A stretch of 64,000 bases of DNA from Bog-950 sp044228435 (GCA_044228435.1 JBGAUW010000001.1:248001-312000); one strand, 5' to 3'. Positions 26,589 to 34,972 are shown, counted from the stretch's first letter. Notes: a model not told the origin generated them from the sequence alone. Translations and numbers: made by a program.

Positions 26589-26658
26589 TTGTGTTTTTTA
26601 ATTGCTTTCTCAAATTTCCCAGAAACCAATTAAAAGTGCTGAACGAAGCATTAAAATG

Positions 26659-27387
26659 CTAACTGTAGCTTAGTTCTTTTTCCAACTCAATTGCTTTAGG
26701 AAACAGGATATTGTTTTCTAAGTGAATGTGCAAATGCAAATCTTCTTCAAATTCTTTCAGCAGGGCAAAAGTTACCTTATAGGTGTTGCAAGCATCCGCA
26801 GGCGGTGTGTAATTATTGCTTAATTCTTCAATTCCTCTGAACCGGTCGCCTTCAGTGGCGTGTTCATTCATCATCATTTGAATGGGATTTCGCACGGTGC
26901 CAAATTGTGGACTATCAACTTGTAAAGTATTTTGCTTTGCTTTTACCATTTTTCGTATAAATGGGAATAAAATCAATTCTTCTTTTTTCATGTGCATTGC
27001 CAATTCGCCTGCTGTTGCGGTAAAATGCTCATTGATTTTAAATAATTCTGGGTGACGATCTCCGTGTACGCTACATATTTTGTTTAAATACGGTTTTATT
27101 TCCAAATTTTTTTCTTCCACGTAGCCATGATGCTTCTTCTCAATATAAGATGTCAATAAATCAAGTGGCCAGGATTGGTAGTCAGTTGTAGTATCCTGTT
27201 TTAAACGAATGATTTTATCCAAATCGGCTACTACTGATTTTGTATCAAGCTTTTTTCTTTCGCAGGCATCGACAATGGTTTTGTTACCCTGACAGCAAAA
27301 ATCTATTCCGTATTTTTTAAATACTGATGCTGTGCGGTAGTCTTGTGCTACCAATTCTCCTATAATTTGAGTTTCTTGTATATTCAT
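26659..27387 (-). CDS. ric: Iron-sulfur cluster repair di-iron protein
   Basis: 242 residues of the Ric/ScdA/YtfE family, which repairs Fe-S centres damaged by NO and oxidants. The N-terminal DUF542 part (GELVAQDYRTASVFKKYGID then FCCQGNKTI) has the conserved Cys pair, followed by a hemerythrin-like di-iron domain with spaced His/Glu ligands (YIEKKHHGYV; HGDRHPELFKI; HMKKEELILFPFI; NEHATEGDRF; HLHIHLENNILFPKA). Complete. Last gene of the apparent eight-gene operon starting at 32591, 11 bases after the TDO gene. Context supports NO-stress repair. Confidence 0.93.
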   Translation of the reverse strand: MNIQETQIIGELVAQDYRTASVFKKYGIDFCCQGNKTIVDACERKKLDTKSVVADLDKIIRLKQDTTTDYQSWPLDLLTSYIEKKHHGYVEEKNLEIKPYLNKICSVHGDRHPELFKINEHFTATAGELAMHMKKEELILFPFIRKMVKAKQNTLQVDSPQFGTVRNPIQMMMNEHATEGDRFRGIEELSNNYTPPADACNTYKVTFALLKEFEEDLHLHIHLENNILFPKAIELEKELSYS

Positions 27388-27398
27388 TTTTCTTTTTT

Positions 27399-28307
27399 TT
27401 AATGGTTACTTCCCCAATTAGCTATTTCTTCTTCGCTCCAAAGTGTTGGGAAAAATTTTCGTTGTTGAAACTTTGGATGTAAATATTGTTTCCATTGGCT
27501 GCCGCCGGTTGCGGCTTTAGTTTCGCCTTTCAGGTCGAGGTAATGCTGCGCTGTTTCAAGATGTACCAATGGCCAGGCTACATTATATAAATGATCAAAC
27601 TCCCTCAATTTGGTTTTTAGTGTATCCGGACAGTTATTTAAGTTTATTATTTTGTCATCTAAAGTTTTCCCTTTTGTTTTATTGGCTAAAGCAATAAAAC
27701 GATCAAGATATTTTTCTTCAAACTGACGAAGCGTAAGTGATTTTTTACCGGTGTTTCGATTTAGTCCGGCATCTTTCCAATAAATATGTTCAAAATATTC
27801 TTCAGTAGCTGCGTTGTTTCCAAGTTTGTTTCTTGCTTCTTCGTGGATGAGGTTTTCCAACCGGGTGCAGTATATTTCTATCAACCTGAATTGAGCCGAT
27901 TGAAAGCCACTTGCAGGGGTTAATGTGCTTCTGAATGTATTGTAATCATCATAATTCATTCCTGATTTCATAACATCGAACGAAGTAATTAACATTGAAG
28001 TATAACGATTTAGCCGGTTTACTTTATCAAGCCAAACAGCCTCGTCAAAAAGCTCATAAACCATTTGTTTTATTTCGTGCAGCATCATTTTCAATACCAA
28101 CTCAGTTACCTGGTGATACATGATAAATATTTCTTCGTCTTTAAAATCGGTCCTTGTTTTTTGAAGAGAAAGAAGCGTATCAACTTCTACATAGTCCCAA
28201 TAATTTATAGGCTTGGCATTAAACAAACCCTTAAAATACGTTTCAGGGTTCTCTCCCAATTGCTGATATTTTGCTTCAATGTCATGGATGATTTTTTCAG
28301 GAATCAT
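27399..28307 (-). CDS. Tryptophan 2,3-dioxygenase family hemoprotein (divergent)
   Basis: 302 residues. Family features: YWDYVEVDTLLSLQKTRTDF, EEIFIMYHQVTELVLKMMLH (active-site His), ASGFQSAQFRLIEIYC (Phe/Arg of the substrate pocket) and a C-terminal LETAQHYLDLKGETKAATGG with the expected proximal heme His. The usual GTGGSSG loop is ATGGSQW and the His-to-loop spacing looks two residues shorter, so it is a divergent member. TDO opens the indole ring of Trp using heme and O2. It is coupled by ATGA to the upstream membrane protein and sits between hemoglobin and Ric genes, odd for plain Trp catabolism. Confidence 0.85.
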   Translation of the reverse strand: MIPEKIIHDIEAKYQQLGENPETYFKGLFNAKPINYWDYVEVDTLLSLQKTRTDFKDEEIFIMYHQVTELVLKMMLHEIKQMVYELFDEAVWLDKVNRLNRYTSMLITSFDVMKSGMNYDDYNTFRSTLTPASGFQSAQFRLIEIYCTRLENLIHEEARNKLGNNAATEEYFEHIYWKDAGLNRNTGKKSLTLRQFEEKYLDRFIALANKTKGKTLDDKIINLNNCPDTLKTKLREFDHLYNVAWPLVHLETAQHYLDLKGETKAATGGSQWKQYLHPKFQQRKFFPTLWSEEEIANWGSNH

Positions 28308-28747
28308 ATTGTTGTTGTTTTAAACTGTGATACACCGAAAATGATAAGGCAGATAACCTTTAGCAACTCCATTGCTACATAGTAAAAATGAAGATTGGAG
28401 GGTGTTAAGCTTTGCCCTTCTATTTCTAAAGCGGCCCTTGCATCTAATTCCGGTAATAACCCAAAAGTTTGAATTACAAGGAGCACGACTGGAATAAAGT
28501 AGAACAAATGATTTAAAGAAAATATTGCCCCTTTTGATAAAAGAAGGTTTGCGATAATTGCAAAAGCAAATACCCATTCTACTTTATTTAAGGCATTAAA
28601 TACCAGGCGGCCAATTCCCAGGCCAATGGGAAGCGTAACGCCCGGTGCCCGGAATTTAATCCATGCTTCCATAAAGCTAATAGCGCAAACAAACCCTATC
28701 CAAACAAATGTTATTACTAAAGCAACAGGATATCTTACCACTGTCAT
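28304..28747 (-). CDS. Four-helix hypothetical membrane protein
   Basis: 147 residues with about four membrane helices (about 8-26, 45-68, 77-98, 122-142) and a conserved-looking MEAWIKFRAPGVTLPIGLGI loop after helix 1 and ELDARAALEIEG between helices 3 and 4. Resembles DUF4149-like small membrane proteins, but the assignment is tentative. ATGA overlaps with both the upstream truncated hemoglobin and the downstream TDO gene make it a tightly coupled member of the operon. Function unknown. Confidence 0.75.
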   Translation of the reverse strand: MTVVRYPVALVITFVWIGFVCAISFMEAWIKFRAPGVTLPIGLGIGRLVFNALNKVEWVFAFAIIANLLLSKGAIFSLNHLFYFIPVVLLVIQTFGLLPELDARAALEIEGQSLTPSNLHFYYVAMELLKVICLIIFGVSQFKTTTI

Positions 28748-29133
28748 AACAAAGGTATTGAAGTGTTATTTTTATAATACTCAATTTTTGAATGAAACAT
28801 CTCGGCCATCCGTTGGCCTTGCCATTTTGCCTGCGTGGCTTTTTCTCCTTCAAATAGCTCATCCACGGTTTCAGTAAATAATTTTATCCAAATAGCAAAA
28901 TGTTCTTCCACAACCGGAAGATTAGCATGTGGCAAAAAGGGGCTTCCGTAATAGGTGTGCTGATCCAATAAAACCGTTTGCCAAAAGCGATACATTTTTT
29001 CAAGATGTTGTGGCCAACGATTTTCAATCCTATTATTAAAAATATCCTTTAGCATATCGTCATTTCGCACTTTTGCGTAAAAGGTATTTACCAAAAGCTC
29101 TATGTCATTTATATGAGTGATGTCTTTTCTCAT
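28744..29133 (-). CDS. Group III truncated hemoglobin
   Basis: 129 residues with the 2-over-2 globin pattern: INDIELLVNTFYAKVRNDDM (B helix Tyr-like region), HLEKMYRFWQTVLLDQHTYY, GSPFLPHANLPVVEEHFAIW (proximal His in HFAIW, residue about 73), KWQGQRMAEMFHSKI. It binds heme with O2/NO ligands. In this operon, with Ric and an Rrf2/NsrR-like regulator, NO dioxygenation or NO binding is the likely job. Start ATG at 29133; coupled to the next gene. Confidence 0.9.
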   Translation of the reverse strand: MRKDITHINDIELLVNTFYAKVRNDDMLKDIFNNRIENRWPQHLEKMYRFWQTVLLDQHTYYGSPFLPHANLPVVEEHFAIWIKLFTETVDELFEGEKATQAKWQGQRMAEMFHSKIEYYKNNTSIPLL

Positions 29134-29151
29134 CTCTTATCTGGTGTTTTA

Positions 29152-29556
29152 TTAAAGACTGTAATTAGTTAATACATAATAAGCCGCCCAGCCCAAAAAT
29201 GCCACCAATAAAATCCACAACCAGTTTGGAACACTTTGTGGCGACTCACTTCCTTCTATCATAAATTTCTTTTGATTTCCTTTATCGTAAGCATTAATCA
29301 TTAGGGGTATAACGCCATCTACCACTCCATTGTCGTTCAATCCTTCAATGTGAATGGCAGGGCCGTTTCGCACAACAAAATCTATTTTACGAATACCTTC
29401 GCGCCCTGTAGGCGATTTGCTTACAATTTTTAAAGTGTGCCCGCCATCGGTTAGTTTGCGGGTATCCAACTCAAAGTGCACAGGTACAATCAATTCTGCA
29501 ATAGGTTGCAAATCGTCATCTATAAACAGCGTTACTTTGCTTTTAGCTTCGTACAT
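29152..29556 (-). CDS. Hypothetical tail-anchored Ig-like protein of the oxidase operon
   Basis: 134 residues. The first about 105 alternate in beta-strands (KVTLFIDDDLQPIAELIVPV; GGHTLKIVSKSPTGREGIRK; DFVVRNGPAIHIEGLNDNGV), suggesting a small Ig-like sandwich. A single C-terminal membrane helix follows (NWLWILLVAFLGWAAYYVL). It has no Cys and no heme motif. Position right after the oxidase subunits suggests an accessory or assembly subunit; no name is justified. Confidence 0.65.
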   Translation of the reverse strand: MYEAKSKVTLFIDDDLQPIAELIVPVHFELDTRKLTDGGHTLKIVSKSPTGREGIRKIDFVVRNGPAIHIEGLNDNGVVDGVIPLMINAYDKGNQKKFMIEGSESPQSVPNWLWILLVAFLGWAAYYVLTNYSL

Positions 29557-29559
29557 ATC

Positions 29560-29820
29560 TTAATTATCTAAAATTATTTGTTTAATATGATCAGTATTTT
29601 TTTCACCGGGCCAGATTAAATATTTTAGCGAAAAAATAAACGTCAATGCCGTAATTACAGTTATGATGCCAATAATTACCCAATCCCAATTACTTTGAGG
29701 GCCGGTACCATGCGTTATACCTCTCAAAAATTTGGGTTGCTGCTTTTCACAAGCTTCGCAAGCCATTGCTATTTTTACTGTTAACAATAATGATAGGATG
29801 AAAAAATATTTAATTTTCAT
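29560..29820 (-). CDS. Small Cys-containing membrane protein of the oxidase operon
   Basis: 86 residues. Signal-like helix (MKIKYFFILSLLLTVKIAMA) followed by CEACEKQQPKFLRGITHGTG, then a second helix (WVIIGIITVITALTFIFSLK). The CEAC motif right after the signal could bind copper or be a redox pair. Its start overlaps the end of the upstream cytochrome gene by 11 bases. An assembly or electron-transfer role in the terminal reductase is inferred from position only. Confidence 0.65.
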   Translation of the reverse strand: MKIKYFFILSLLLTVKIAMACEACEKQQPKFLRGITHGTGPQSNWDWVIIGIITVITALTFIFSLKYLIWPGEKNTDHIKQIILDN

Positions 29821-30832
29821 TTCCGGTTTTCTTAGCTGTTATTTTTAAAAAGCTTACTATTTTATCAACTTCCTCTACAGTAACTTTTTTGGCATTGTTT
29901 CCCCAGCTTGTTTTTTCGTGGTTAATGATGGCAGTTATTTCGGGAGATGTTAAATTACTATTAGTGCCTACTGGCGGCATTGCACCATAGCCTGGCCTTC
30001 CGTTATATCCCATCATAATTATGGTTACATATAATTCAAGATTGTCGCCTAATACCACCGGGCTTCCTTTTAATGGCGGAAAAACACCCTTTAATCCTTC
30101 ACCGGTTGCCTGGTGGCAACTTTGGCAATTATTGGTATAGAGTATACTTCCATCCGGTAGGCCCGCTGTGTTGCCATCTGCAGCTTTTGGTTTCTCTTCT
30201 TTCTTGTATAAAAACGTCATAGGAGTGGTTCCATCGGGCAGGGGTGCTTGTTTTAAGCTCTGCAGGTAAGCTACTAATTGCAACGCTTCTGTTGTTGCTA
30301 CTATTTTTCCATTTATGTCTTTCCTAAAATCGTCAGGAACAGTAACCTCAATATCGCCTTTAGCAACTTTATCTTTAATTTCAAATAACCACGGGTATGC
30401 AGGCATTATTGATTTACCTACCACGGCCCTGGGTTGAAATAAGTGAAGCAGGTTCCAGGCTAAACTTGGTTGCCGCACCCCTATGTTGGTTAAATCGGGG
30501 CCTGTTCTTTCGGTGCCCATTAGGGTAGCGGTGTTTCTCCAAAAATCAGTGCGTGTTATACCTGCGTAATCTGCAGCCATTCCGGGCCTTGTGCCCCATA
30601 CTTTATCCATATCCACATTGCGGACCTGTTGGGTGTGGCAACCCACACAACCATTTGAAATAAAAATGTTTTTCCCGGCCATTGCATCTGCCGTTAAAGG
30701 AATGGCATCAGGTAGTGGGGCATTATTTTTCTGATTATAAATAGCAGGTAGAATAGCTACCAGAATTGTTAACCCAACAAAAAATGCTAATGCTGTGCCG
30801 AATAATTTTTTCTCATTATCAAAAAATTCCAT
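29810..30832 (-). CDS. CcoO-like cytochrome c fused to a second cytochrome c domain
   Basis: 340 residues. One N-terminal membrane anchor (about 10-32). The first heme domain has SNGCVGCHTQQVRN (CVGCH about 57-61), GTERTGPDLTNIGVR and SIMPAYPWLFE, the CcoO signature of cbb3 oxidases. A second domain has NCQSCHQATGEGLKGVFPPL (CQSCH about 237-241) with AMPP near residue 286 as Met ligand, like a CcoP heme domain. So CcoO and CcoP-type heme c domains are fused. It passes electrons to the catalytic subunit encoded just upstream (10-base gap). Confidence 0.88.
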   Translation of the reverse strand: MEFFDNEKKLFGTALAFFVGLTILVAILPAIYNQKNNAPLPDAIPLTADAMAGKNIFISNGCVGCHTQQVRNVDMDKVWGTRPGMAADYAGITRTDFWRNTATLMGTERTGPDLTNIGVRQPSLAWNLLHLFQPRAVVGKSIMPAYPWLFEIKDKVAKGDIEVTVPDDFRKDINGKIVATTEALQLVAYLQSLKQAPLPDGTTPMTFLYKKEEKPKAADGNTAGLPDGSILYTNNCQSCHQATGEGLKGVFPPLKGSPVVLGDNLELYVTIIMMGYNGRPGYGAMPPVGTNSNLTSPEITAIINHEKTSWGNNAKKVTVEEVDKIVSFLKITAKKTGNEN

Positions 30833-30842
30833 TTCTTTTAAT

Positions 30843-32591
30843 TTAGCCCGTTACTGTTTGTTTATCTAATTCTTCCTTTGCTTTCAAAATATCAATAGCC
30901 GATTTTGGGATAACGATTTCTGGTTTTTCTTTTACCATTACATAAAAATTATAAGCAAAAATAATGTGAGAAAGCCACATCAATGAGCCGCCAATAGCAC
31001 GCCATAACCAGTAAGGGGCCATCAGTTCAACACTATCAATAAATGGTTTTCCATTCAGCCACATTAATCCCTTTAGTGTGCCACCATACATTAATGGAAA
31101 TGTGTAGAATAATAAGCCAATTAGTGCCAGCCAAAAATGTGCACCAACTGTAATTTGAGGAGGTTCTTTACCCGTAAGCCTGGGAACCGTAGTATATATA
31201 AAGCCCCAAAGCATAAAACATATAATGCCATACATGGTTAAATGCGAATGGGCTACTGTAAAATCGGTAAAATGCCATATCAAATTGGTAAAGCGGAAGG
31301 CTTCTGCCGTGCCTTGCATTGAGCCTGTAAAGTAGAAGATGATGCCTATTAAATAAAATGGAAGTGTGTAACTCCCCGATAGCTTATTCCACGAGCCTTT
31401 AAACGTCATTAAAAAATTGGTGGTACCGGCTACCACTGGTATAATCATACCTACACTACCAACAATAGCAGTAGTTTGCAGCCACCATGGAATGGCGCTA
31501 AAAAGAAAGTGATGTGTGCCAATAAGTGTATAAAAAAGAATTTGTGTCCAAAAGGCCAAAATACCCAGGCTATATGAATAAATGGGTTTATTAAGTTGCT
31601 GTGGCAGAAAATAATACATCAATCCAAGATTGAAGAGCATAAACCACATACCTACGCCCTGGTGCATATAATATCCTTGCACTATGGTTTCGCCCAGGCC
31701 ATTTTGCCAGCTTGGCCAATAAGCTACAAATGCAATAACCAATAAAAACATCATGGCTGAAATAATGTACCAGTTTGAAACATATATCTCTCTGGTTGTT
31801 CTTCGGGCAATCGTTTTGAGGAAATTTATCAAGGATATGATTACACCAATGCCAAATAATGACATTATGGGCCAAATATATTCTCTGTATTCGCCATCAC
31901 CATTGTTAATGCCCGCCATCAAAAATAAGCTACCTAATATAACCGAAGTATTGATGAGTATTAAAGAGTAGTAGCCGGTTTTCATGCTTGCAATTGCAGC
32001 ATTGCTAACCCTCGGTATTACGTAATAGGCCAGGCCAATCATTGCCAAAGATGCCCAACCCCAAAATACAGCATTGGTATGCACAGGCCGTAACCTTCCA
32101 AAGCTCAACCAACTATAATGATCAACATCAGGCGCTACAAACTTTATTCCAATGTATTCTCCAATTGTTGTTCCCAATACCAGCCAGAAAATAGCACAGC
32201 CCAAATACCACAGAATGAGTTTGGTAAGCTCGGGATCAATATGGGGGCGTTGTTGGCCTCTTTTCTTTTTTTCTATAAAGCGAAGTTGCTCTGCATTGCT
32301 TACATGGTCAATTAACCCTTTGCTATCAACCGGAATTGCACTTCCGGCCAATTCATTGTTTGATAGTGCAAATTCAAGTTCTTTTTTTCGCTGTTCTAAT
32401 TTTTGAACTTCATCGGGGCCTAACTTTTTAAGATAGTCGTTGAATTTTTCTAACTCTTTTTTCTTGTAGTAAAAATTGATGGCAGCATAAGCTTTAAAGA
32501 TTAACAGAATTGATGCCACTATCACAGGTATTGAGATAACAATAAGAGTGATGATAATTCCCCATTCGTTAAATATGCTTTTGCTTTCCAT
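30843..32591 (-). CDS. C-family (cbb3-like) heme-copper oxidoreductase catalytic subunit
   Basis: 582 residues from the ATG at 32591; the longer frame starts at TTG within the operator. An extra N-terminal membrane helix and a charged about 90-residue linker precede the 12-helix core. Heme/Cu ligands: RLRPVHTNAVF (His about 171), YYMHQGVG (His about 310), GTHHFL (His about 360/361), VAHSHL (His about 448/450). A Tyr stands six residues before the HH pair, as in CcoN's cross-linked Tyr, and the Glu four residues after the first Cu His found in NorB is Gly. This favours O2 reduction, while NO-related neighbours suggest NO reduction or NO-tolerant respiration. Confidence 0.85.
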   Translation of the reverse strand: MESKSIFNEWGIIITLIVISIPVIVASILLIFKAYAAINFYYKKKELEKFNDYLKKLGPDEVQKLEQRKKELEFALSNNELAGSAIPVDSKGLIDHVSNAEQLRFIEKKKRGQQRPHIDPELTKLILWYLGCAIFWLVLGTTIGEYIGIKFVAPDVDHYSWLSFGRLRPVHTNAVFWGWASLAMIGLAYYVIPRVSNAAIASMKTGYYSLILINTSVILGSLFLMAGINNGDGEYREYIWPIMSLFGIGVIISLINFLKTIARRTTREIYVSNWYIISAMMFLLVIAFVAYWPSWQNGLGETIVQGYYMHQGVGMWFMLFNLGLMYYFLPQQLNKPIYSYSLGILAFWTQILFYTLIGTHHFLFSAIPWWLQTTAIVGSVGMIIPVVAGTTNFLMTFKGSWNKLSGSYTLPFYLIGIIFYFTGSMQGTAEAFRFTNLIWHFTDFTVAHSHLTMYGIICFMLWGFIYTTVPRLTGKEPPQITVGAHFWLALIGLLFYTFPLMYGGTLKGLMWLNGKPFIDSVELMAPYWLWRAIGGSLMWLSHIIFAYNFYVMVKEKPEIVIPKSAIDILKAKEELDKQTVTG

Positions 32592-32606
32592 TTGGCTGTT
32601 ATTATT

Positions 32607-32626
32607 GGACAAAGTTGTCCACTATA
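32607..32626 (-). promoter_or_regulatory. Operator upstream of the heme-copper oxidoreductase operon
   Basis: GGACAAAGTTGTCCACTATA (plus strand). The core GGACAA-AG-TTGTCC is a perfect 6-bp palindrome. The first 20 bases match the site at 33120 (GGACAAATATATCCACTATA) at 17 of 20. On the minus strand the core contains CAACTTTG, close to the TAnnTTTG -7 box. It ends 16 bases before the chosen ATG. Probable binding site of the neighbouring Rrf2 regulator. Confidence 0.65.
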
Positions 32627-32639
32627 TAGTTAAATTTTT

Positions 32640-33074
32640 TTACCGCTTTAAGAATGTTAATCCTCCTCCTAATTCTACCGTTAAGGATGCAACTGTTGTA
32701 GTTTCAAGCATATTTTTAAGTTCATCGCGTATAGCCTTAAACTGGTTGTGAACAGGACAAGGCATTTTTTCGTTACATCTTACTAAACCCAAACCGCAAC
32801 CACGATATATATTGTCACCGTCAATTGCAGATACAATTGTAATTAGTTTCACTTTATCAAGTTCTTGTTTCGCCATTGAAAAACCACCAGTTGGTCCTTT
32901 TTCAGAATGTATAATATTGTTGCGCGAAAGCTGTTGTAATATTTTAGATGTATAAGCCTCCGGCGAATCAATAGCCTTTGCAATTTCCCTTAAGCTCACT
33001 TTTCTGTCAGAAAGTGATTGTTCAGCAATGTATATTGCTGCCCTAATTGCGTATTCACAGGCTTTTGAAAACAT
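32640..33074 (-). CDS. Rrf2 family Fe-S regulator, NsrR-like
   Basis: 144 residues from the ATG at 33074 (MFSKACEYAIRAAIYIAEQS); the longer frame has 17 unrelated residues. Winged helix with LREIAKAIDSPEAYTSKILQ and GPTGGFSMAK wing, then three Cys (about 93, 100, 106: C-x6-C-x5-C in GCGLGLVRCNEKMPC) expected to bind an Fe-S cluster. Rrf2 members of this type sense NO (NsrR) or cluster status (IscR). It lies directly upstream of the heme-copper operon and has the same operator in front of itself, implying autoregulation. Confidence 0.88.
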   Translation of the reverse strand: MFSKACEYAIRAAIYIAEQSLSDRKVSLREIAKAIDSPEAYTSKILQQLSRNNIIHSEKGPTGGFSMAKQELDKVKLITIVSAIDGDNIYRGCGLGLVRCNEKMPCPVHNQFKAIRDELKNMLETTTVASLTVELGGGLTFLKR

Positions 33075-33119
33075 TTCTTTTTGTTCCTGGTGCAAAAATA
33101 GAAAATTATTTTTAATAGC

Positions 33120-33139
33120 GGACAAATATATCCACTATA
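33120..33139 (-). promoter_or_regulatory. Operator upstream of the Rrf2 regulator gene
   Basis: GGACAAATATATCCACTATA (plus strand), sharing GGACAAA..T.TCCACTATA with 32607-32626. Read on the minus strand it contains TATATTTG, an exact TAnnTTTG -7 box (33123-33130), so a bound repressor would block the promoter. It lies 46 bases before the regulator ATG. Confidence 0.65.
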
Positions 33140-33244
33140 CTTTTTAAAAGATGAAAAAATCGGTCGTTATCTGTATGGAAATGGTGGTATTTCGGGTTAT
33201 GGCAACTTTACTTACATTCACTAAATAATCATACATGCTTTACT

Positions 33245-34972
33245 ATGCTGAAATCTGCTGTTGTTTATACCTTCCTGCTCTGTTCTCTCCAGTCGCTGTT
33301 TTCTCAGCAATCTTCGTCCATTCCTTTCAACAACCCATCTAAGGAGTGGTGGGAAAATACTACTGTTTACCAAATCTATCCGCGCTCGTGGTTCGACACC
33401 GACGGTGACGGCATCGGAGACATTCAGGGCATTATAGCTAAACTTGACTATCTCAAAGACCTTGGGTTCGAAACCATTTGGATTTCTCCTTATACACAAA
33501 GTCCTCAACGCGACTTCGGATACGATGTAAGCAACTACACAGCTATTTCACCGCAGTATGGCACTATGGAACTTTTTGAAAAACTACTACAGGAGATTCA
33601 CCACAGAAATATGAAACTCGTTTTTGATTTAGTTATGAACCACACTTCAGATGAACACGAATGGTTTAAGGAATCGGCAAGTTCACGCACCAATCCAAAA
33701 GCAGACTGGTATGTTTGGAGAGACGGAAAAGGAGAGAACGGAATGAAACGACCCAACAATTGGCGGGCTATGTCGGGCAATTGGGCATGGACTTACAACT
33801 CCACACGAAAACAATTTTACTACAACGCTTTTCTTCCTTTTCAACCCGACTTAAATTATCACAACCCCGAAGTAAAAAGAGCCATGTTTGATGTTGCAAG
33901 GTTTTGGCTCGCAAAAGGGGTGGACGGTTTTCGTTTAGATATTATCAGCGCTATTTATGAAGACTCCACCTTCAAAAATAATCCAGCAAGCATTCATGCC
34001 ATGCCATCCGACAAATCGCTCACCATTTATTTTCAACACCTGTCGAATAATTTCCTACAGGAACAAAGTTTTGAATTTGCAACTGAGTTGCGAAGCGTAA
34101 TTGATGAGTTTCACAATCCCGACCGCTTTCTGTTAGGCGAATCGCATGGCAATGAAAATGTAATCAACAAGTTTTGCGATTACAAAGGCAAAAAAGGGTT
34201 GAAAGCCGTGTTCCTTTTCAAAGCCGTATCCACACCATTCAAGGCAACACCCTTCCGCAACATGATAGGACGGTTTGAAGCAGCATTCCCTGAACCATTG
34301 ATACCTACTTTAGTTTTTGCTAATCACGACCGCACCCGCGTGATTACACGCTTAGGCGGCAGCATAGAAAAAGCAAAACTATTAGCACTGTTTCAATTTA
34401 CTGCAAGAGGAATACCGTTCACCTATTTTGGGGAAGAAATAGGAATACCCCGTGTTCGCATTCCATTGAAAGAAGGATTGGACGCTATTGCCATTCAACA
34501 CAAAAATCTTCCGCAAGGTTTAGTAAATATGACTATTGAAACATTGAACCGAGATGAATGTAGAACGCCCATGCTGTGGAATGGAAAACCCAATGCGGGT
34601 TTTTGTGCCGAAGGGAAAAAAACCTGGCTACCTGTGGCTGCAAAGTATAAAGACATCAACGTAGAGAAGCAATTAAGCGAACACAATTCGCAAATAAACT
34701 TTTTCAAGAAAGTAATTCATCTGCGAAATGAAATTCCCGCATTGCATCAGGGCAGTTTAGAAATTGCAAAGGATTTATGCACCCGAAAAATTTTAGCCTA
34801 CTATCGTATGGCTGACGGAAAAAAATATTTAGTGTTGCTCAATATGTCTAAATCAAAAATTAAAAATCCTGTTGCAAACGGCACAATGCTCATTTCAACT
34901 CACACGGCAAACGAACAACCAGTATTACAACCTTATGAGGGAAGAGTATTCTTACTTAATTTTGAAAAATGA
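33245..34972 (+). CDS. GH13 alpha-glucosidase family protein, secreted
   Basis: 575 residues. Signal peptide MLKSAVVYTFLLCSLQSLFSQ. The GH13 barrel shows TTVYQIYPRSWFDTDGDGIG (about 38-57), FDLVMNHTSDEHEWF, DGFRLDIISAIYE (nucleophile Asp about 228), FLLGESHG (acid/base Glu about 297) and FANHDRTRVI (third Asp about 360). Order and length resemble oligo-1,6-glucosidase/alpha-glucosidases (GH13 subfamilies acting on short alpha-glucans). A C-terminal beta domain ends PYEGRVFLLNFEK. Periplasmic or secreted; the exact substrate is not determinable. Divergent from the Rrf2 gene, no Sus genes nearby. Confidence 0.9.
   Translation: MLKSAVVYTFLLCSLQSLFSQQSSSIPFNNPSKEWWENTTVYQIYPRSWFDTDGDGIGDIQGIIAKLDYLKDLGFETIWISPYTQSPQRDFGYDVSNYTAISPQYGTMELFEKLLQEIHHRNMKLVFDLVMNHTSDEHEWFKESASSRTNPKADWYVWRDGKGENGMKRPNNWRAMSGNWAWTYNSTRKQFYYNAFLPFQPDLNYHNPEVKRAMFDVARFWLAKGVDGFRLDIISAIYEDSTFKNNPASIHAMPSDKSLTIYFQHLSNNFLQEQSFEFATELRSVIDEFHNPDRFLLGESHGNENVINKFCDYKGKKGLKAVFLFKAVSTPFKATPFRNMIGRFEAAFPEPLIPTLVFANHDRTRVITRLGGSIEKAKLLALFQFTARGIPFTYFGEEIGIPRVRIPLKEGLDAIAIQHKNLPQGLVNMTIETLNRDECRTPMLWNGKPNAGFCAEGKKTWLPVAAKYKDINVEKQLSEHNSQINFFKKVIHLRNEIPALHQGSLEIAKDLCTRKILAYYRMADGKKYLVLLNMSKSKIKNPVANGTMLISTHTANEQPVLQPYEGRVFLLNFEK

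Noticed and set aside
33141..33222. Plus-strand scrap DEKIGRYLYGNGGISGYGNF ending FTYIH stop
   Set aside because: Possible 3' end of a lost gene, but it overlaps the Rrf2 promoter region and is too short to support.
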